A stretch of 8,239 nucleotides of DNA from an uncultured Clostridia bacterium (lineage in GTDB: Bacteria > Bacillota > Clostridia > Oscillospirales > Butyricicoccaceae): the NCBI GenBank assembly GCA_910589115.1, contig CAJUSB010000049.1:15045-23283 (forward strand), given 5' to 3'. This document shows positions 6,229 through 8,239 of the stretch, one piece after another (within the stretch, counting starts at the first letter, position 1; every line of letters starts with the position of its first letter). Position numbers and translations under genes: made by a program. The notes below the pieces were generated by a model. It ran no database searches. It saw only the letters and a program-made list of their open reading frames with translations, and had not been told where the DNA came from.

Positions 6229-8055
6229 ATGAATGATTTTGAAACACGCCTTGCCGTCTATTATGACGAGCTGAAATGGCTTTATACCGAGCTTTATGGT
6301 CAAACGCCATATTTCCAGCAGCTGATTGACAGTGCACGCCAATTTTCCGCCGCACGGAAGCCCGCACTTGCCGCACTTGACCGCGCGCGGGAAGCCGATC
6401 CGGAATGGTATCGCAAATCGGATATGCTTGGAATGATGATGTATACGGAACAGTTTGCAGGCAAACTCGCGGGAATTGAGCAGCGCATCCCCTATCTCAA
6501 AGAGTTGAATATCCGATACCTGCACCTCATGCCACTGCTGAAAATGCCTCTGGAACAGAATGACGGCGGATATGCTGTATCTGACTTCCGACAGGTTGAT
6601 GACCGCCTTGGCACGATGGAAGACCTTTCCCATTTGGCAGACGTATGCCGGGAGCAGGAAATGAGCATCTGTCTTGATTTTATCGTGAACCACACCTCGG
6701 ACGAACACGAATGGGCCATACGCGCCAAAAAGGGCGAGCCTGCTTATCAGGACCGTTATATGTGTTATGATACATATGACATCCCCGCCCAGTTTGAGAA
6801 AACGGTCCCCCAGGTATTCCCCAACACGGCGCCCGGCAACTTTATTTTTTGCAGGGAAATGGGGAAATATGTTCTGTCGAGCTTTAACCCCTATCAATGG
6901 GACATGAACTACAAGAATCCTGTTGTTTTTAATGAAATGGCGGCAAACCTGCTGTATCTGGCCAATGTTGGTATTGAAATTTTCCGCATTGACGCCGTAC
7001 CGTATATCTGGAAGGAGCTCGGCACAAGCTGCCGCAACCTGCCGCAGGTGCATACGATTATGCGGATGCTGCGCATTATTGCAAAGGTAGTCTGTCCGGC
7101 TGTTGTTTTCAAGGGCGAAGTGGTTATGGCCCCGCGCGAAGTTGCCCCCTATTTTGGGCCGGTTGACAAGCCGGAATGTGATATACTTTACAACGTCACT
7201 ACTATGGTCTGTGTATGGAACAGCCTTGCCACGCGTGACGTGACGCTGCTCAAGTGGCAGATGGACACGATGGACGCGCTGCCGCCGGAATTTACTTTTG
7301 TCAATTATGTGCGCTGCCATGATGACATTGGCTGGGGGCTGGAAGAGAAATCGGTTGAATACCTTGGCTTTGACCCGCTGGAGCACAAAAAATTTCTTTA
7401 TCATTTTTACAATGGAGAATACCCAGGCAGCTTTGCACGCGGGGCGTTGTACAATTATGATCCTGTTTCCCAGGATGCGCGGAGCTGCGGGACGTGTGCT
7501 TCGCTTTGCGGCATTGAAAAGGCCATTGACGAGAAGGACGACAGTGCGCTTGCGCTTTCCATCCGCCGCCATTTGATGATTCATGCGTACATTGCCTCTT
7601 TGAGCGGAATCCCTGTAATTTACAGCGGTGACGAGCTGGCGCAGCTAAACGACAACCATTATACGGATGACCCGGTCAGGGCGGTAGATTCCCGTTTTAT
7701 CCATCGTGGGAAACTCGACTGGAAACGTGCGGAAGAAAGACATGACCGCAGCACGGTACAAGGTCTTGTATTTTCGGAGTTGCAGCACATCATCAGGCTG
7801 CGGTCAGAAAACGGAGTTTTCCATGCTGGTGCACACGAGTGCACACTGGACAGCGGCGACCGTTCTGTTCTGGCCTTCCGGCGTGTGGGCAATGGACAGA
7901 CGCTGACGGCTGTTTACAATTTCTGTGAATCCCGGAAGCACGTACACCCGATACTGGACGGCCGCTGCCGCGACTTATTCAGTGGTCGTGAATATGACGG
8001 CAGTGCGTTTGAAATCGATGCATACCAAGCCCTTTGGCTGCTAAAAACCGAATAA
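6229..8055 (+). CDS. GH13 subfamily 4 amylosucrase-like enzyme (amylosucrase or sucrose hydrolase)
   Basis: This predicted 608-aa cytoplasmic enzyme closely resembles Neisseria polysaccharea amylosucrase, which splits sucrose and transfers glucose onto an alpha-1,4-glucan, releasing fructose. An N-terminal helical segment (1-75) precedes the (beta/alpha)8 barrel. Motifs are QNDGGYAVSDFR (D112), NHTSDEHEWA (H155), SSFNPYQWDMNY, IFRIDAVPYIWKELGTSC (R253, nucleophile D255), FKGEVVMAP (acid/base E297), NYVRCHDDIGW (H364, D365) and DSRFIHRG (R489). D112 and R489 look like the salt-bridge pair that shapes the sucrose pocket (D144/R509 in the Neisseria enzyme), an alignment made by eye. A C-terminal beta domain starts near 530. 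AAAGGA lies 10 nt before the ATG. It diverges from the leftward operon and ends 5 nt before a terminator. The protein is slightly shorter than the Neisseria enzyme. Pure sucrose hydrolysis, known in this subfamily, cannot be excluded. Confidence 0.92.
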   Translation: MNDFETRLAVYYDELKWLYTELYGQTPYFQQLIDSARQFSAARKPALAALDRAREADPEWYRKSDMLGMMMYTEQFAGKLAGIEQRIPYLKELNIRYLHLMPLLKMPLEQNDGGYAVSDFRQVDDRLGTMEDLSHLADVCREQEMSICLDFIVNHTSDEHEWAIRAKKGEPAYQDRYMCYDTYDIPAQFEKTVPQVFPNTAPGNFIFCREMGKYVLSSFNPYQWDMNYKNPVVFNEMAANLLYLANVGIEIFRIDAVPYIWKELGTSCRNLPQVHTIMRMLRIIAKVVCPAVVFKGEVVMAPREVAPYFGPVDKPECDILYNVTTMVCVWNSLATRDVTLLKWQMDTMDALPPEFTFVNYVRCHDDIGWGLEEKSVEYLGFDPLEHKKFLYHFYNGEYPGSFARGALYNYDPVSQDARSCGTCASLCGIEKAIDEKDDSALALSIRRHLMIHAYIASLSGIPVIYSGDELAQLNDNHYTDDPVRAVDSRFIHRGKLDWKRAEERHDRSTVQGLVFSELQHIIRLRSENGVFHAGAHECTLDSGDRSVLAFRRVGNGQTLTAVYNFCESRKHVHPILDGRCRDLFSGREYDGSAFEIDAYQALWLLKTE

Positions 8056-8060
8056 AATCC

Positions 8061-8098
8061 AAAATGACAGTCCACCTTTTCGGCCGGACTGTCATTTT
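8061..8098. terminator. Rho-independent terminator of the GH13 gene
   Basis: AAAATGACAGTCC (8061-8073) and GGACTGTCATTTT (8086-8098) form a perfect 13-bp stem with a 12-nt loop, starting 5 nt after the TAA. The T-tract is short and mostly inside the stem on both strands, so it could act in either direction. Confidence 0.82.
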
Positions 8099-8118
8099 AC
8101 TGCTGCGAAACCCGTTTG

Positions 8119-8177
8119 CTTCGCCTACGCGGCGAGCGGTCCTGCGCGGACGGCGCCAGAGGGACTTGTCCCTCTGG
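8119..8177. repeat. GC-rich hairpins with a near-perfect palindrome
   Basis: Imperfect GCTTCGCC/GGCGAGC pairing (8119-8137) is followed by GTCC-TGCGC-GGAC (8139-8151) and CCAGAGGGAC-TT-GTCCCTCTGG (8156-8177, a 10-bp perfect stem). The last matches the arms of the palindrome at 2756-2775 but with a different, still complementary centre. No T-tract and no coding sequence are seen between 8099 and 8239. Confidence 0.65.
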
Positions 8178-8187
8178 ACTCCCCTCC

Positions 8188-8213
8188 TTCGCCTGCGGGC
8201 GGGACGGGGGATT
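8188..8213. repeat. Dispersed GC-rich repeat, copy B (inverted match to 2679-2704)
   Basis: The 26 bases are the exact reverse complement of 2679-2704. The copy is preceded by a 10-nt spacer and the CCAGAGGG palindrome at 8156-8177. The two copies thus face each other and enclose the leftward operon and the GH13 gene. Confidence 0.82.
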
Positions 8214-8239
8214 CGCTACGACGAAAAGTTGAGAACCCC

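Noticed and set aside
6175..7584. Long antisense open frame (469 codons) opposite the GH13 gene
   Set aside because: It lies wholly against a clearly conserved enzyme, has no recognisable domain and no ribosome site. Long shadow frames are expected opposite codon-biased genes.
1..8239. CRISPR arrays, tRNA or rRNA genes, IS-element transposases
   Set aside because: No regularly spaced direct repeats, cloverleaf or rRNA motifs, or transposase-like proteins were found on either strand. The inverted 26-mers alone are not enough to call an insertion sequence.

Overview
The window looks like chromosomal DNA from a GC-rich, probably gut-associated Clostridia member (Oscillospiraceae/Ruminococcaceae sensu lato). 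The reasons are Shine-Dalgarno starts, rho-independent terminators, an MsmR-like AraC regulator, Firmicutes-type carbohydrate enzymes and GC-rich intergenic hairpin repeats. The organism is an inference; there is no rRNA or other marker gene in the window.

Layout. 1-295 is non-coding: a hairpin, a strong bidirectional terminator (91-123) and a GC-rich hairpin leader. 296-2479 (+) encodes a cytoplasmic GH36 alpha-galactosidase with its catalytic residues intact. 2480-2802 is a convergent intergenic region with two leftward terminators and a run of GC-rich hairpins that contains a dispersed repeat. 2803-6118 is a leftward three-gene operon, read in the order 614-aa ParB-like/BMP-like fusion protein, 196-aa calcineurin-like phosphoesterase, AraC-family regulator. 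The first two genes overlap by 4 nt and the last two are 23 nt apart. 6119-6228 is a divergent promoter region with a good leftward extended -10 promoter and a 17-bp dyad. 6229-8055 (+) encodes a GH13 subfamily 4 (amylosucrase-like) enzyme, followed by a terminator (8061-8098). 8099-8239 holds the inverted partner of the dispersed repeat.

How the genes may work together. The two enzymes fit use of raffinose-family sugars: alpha-galactosidase would release galactose and sucrose, and the GH13_4 enzyme would turn sucrose into fructose plus alpha-glucan or glucose. The AraC regulator resembles regulators of alpha-galactoside use, but it is co-transcribed with the fusion protein rather than with the sugar enzymes. 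No transporter is visible. The most unusual element is the leftward operon. A cytoplasmic protein joins a ParB-like module to a periplasmic-type nucleoside-binding (BMP/PnrA) fold and is translationally coupled to a phosphoesterase with an altered metal motif. It looks like an uncharacterised ligand-sensing or signalling module.
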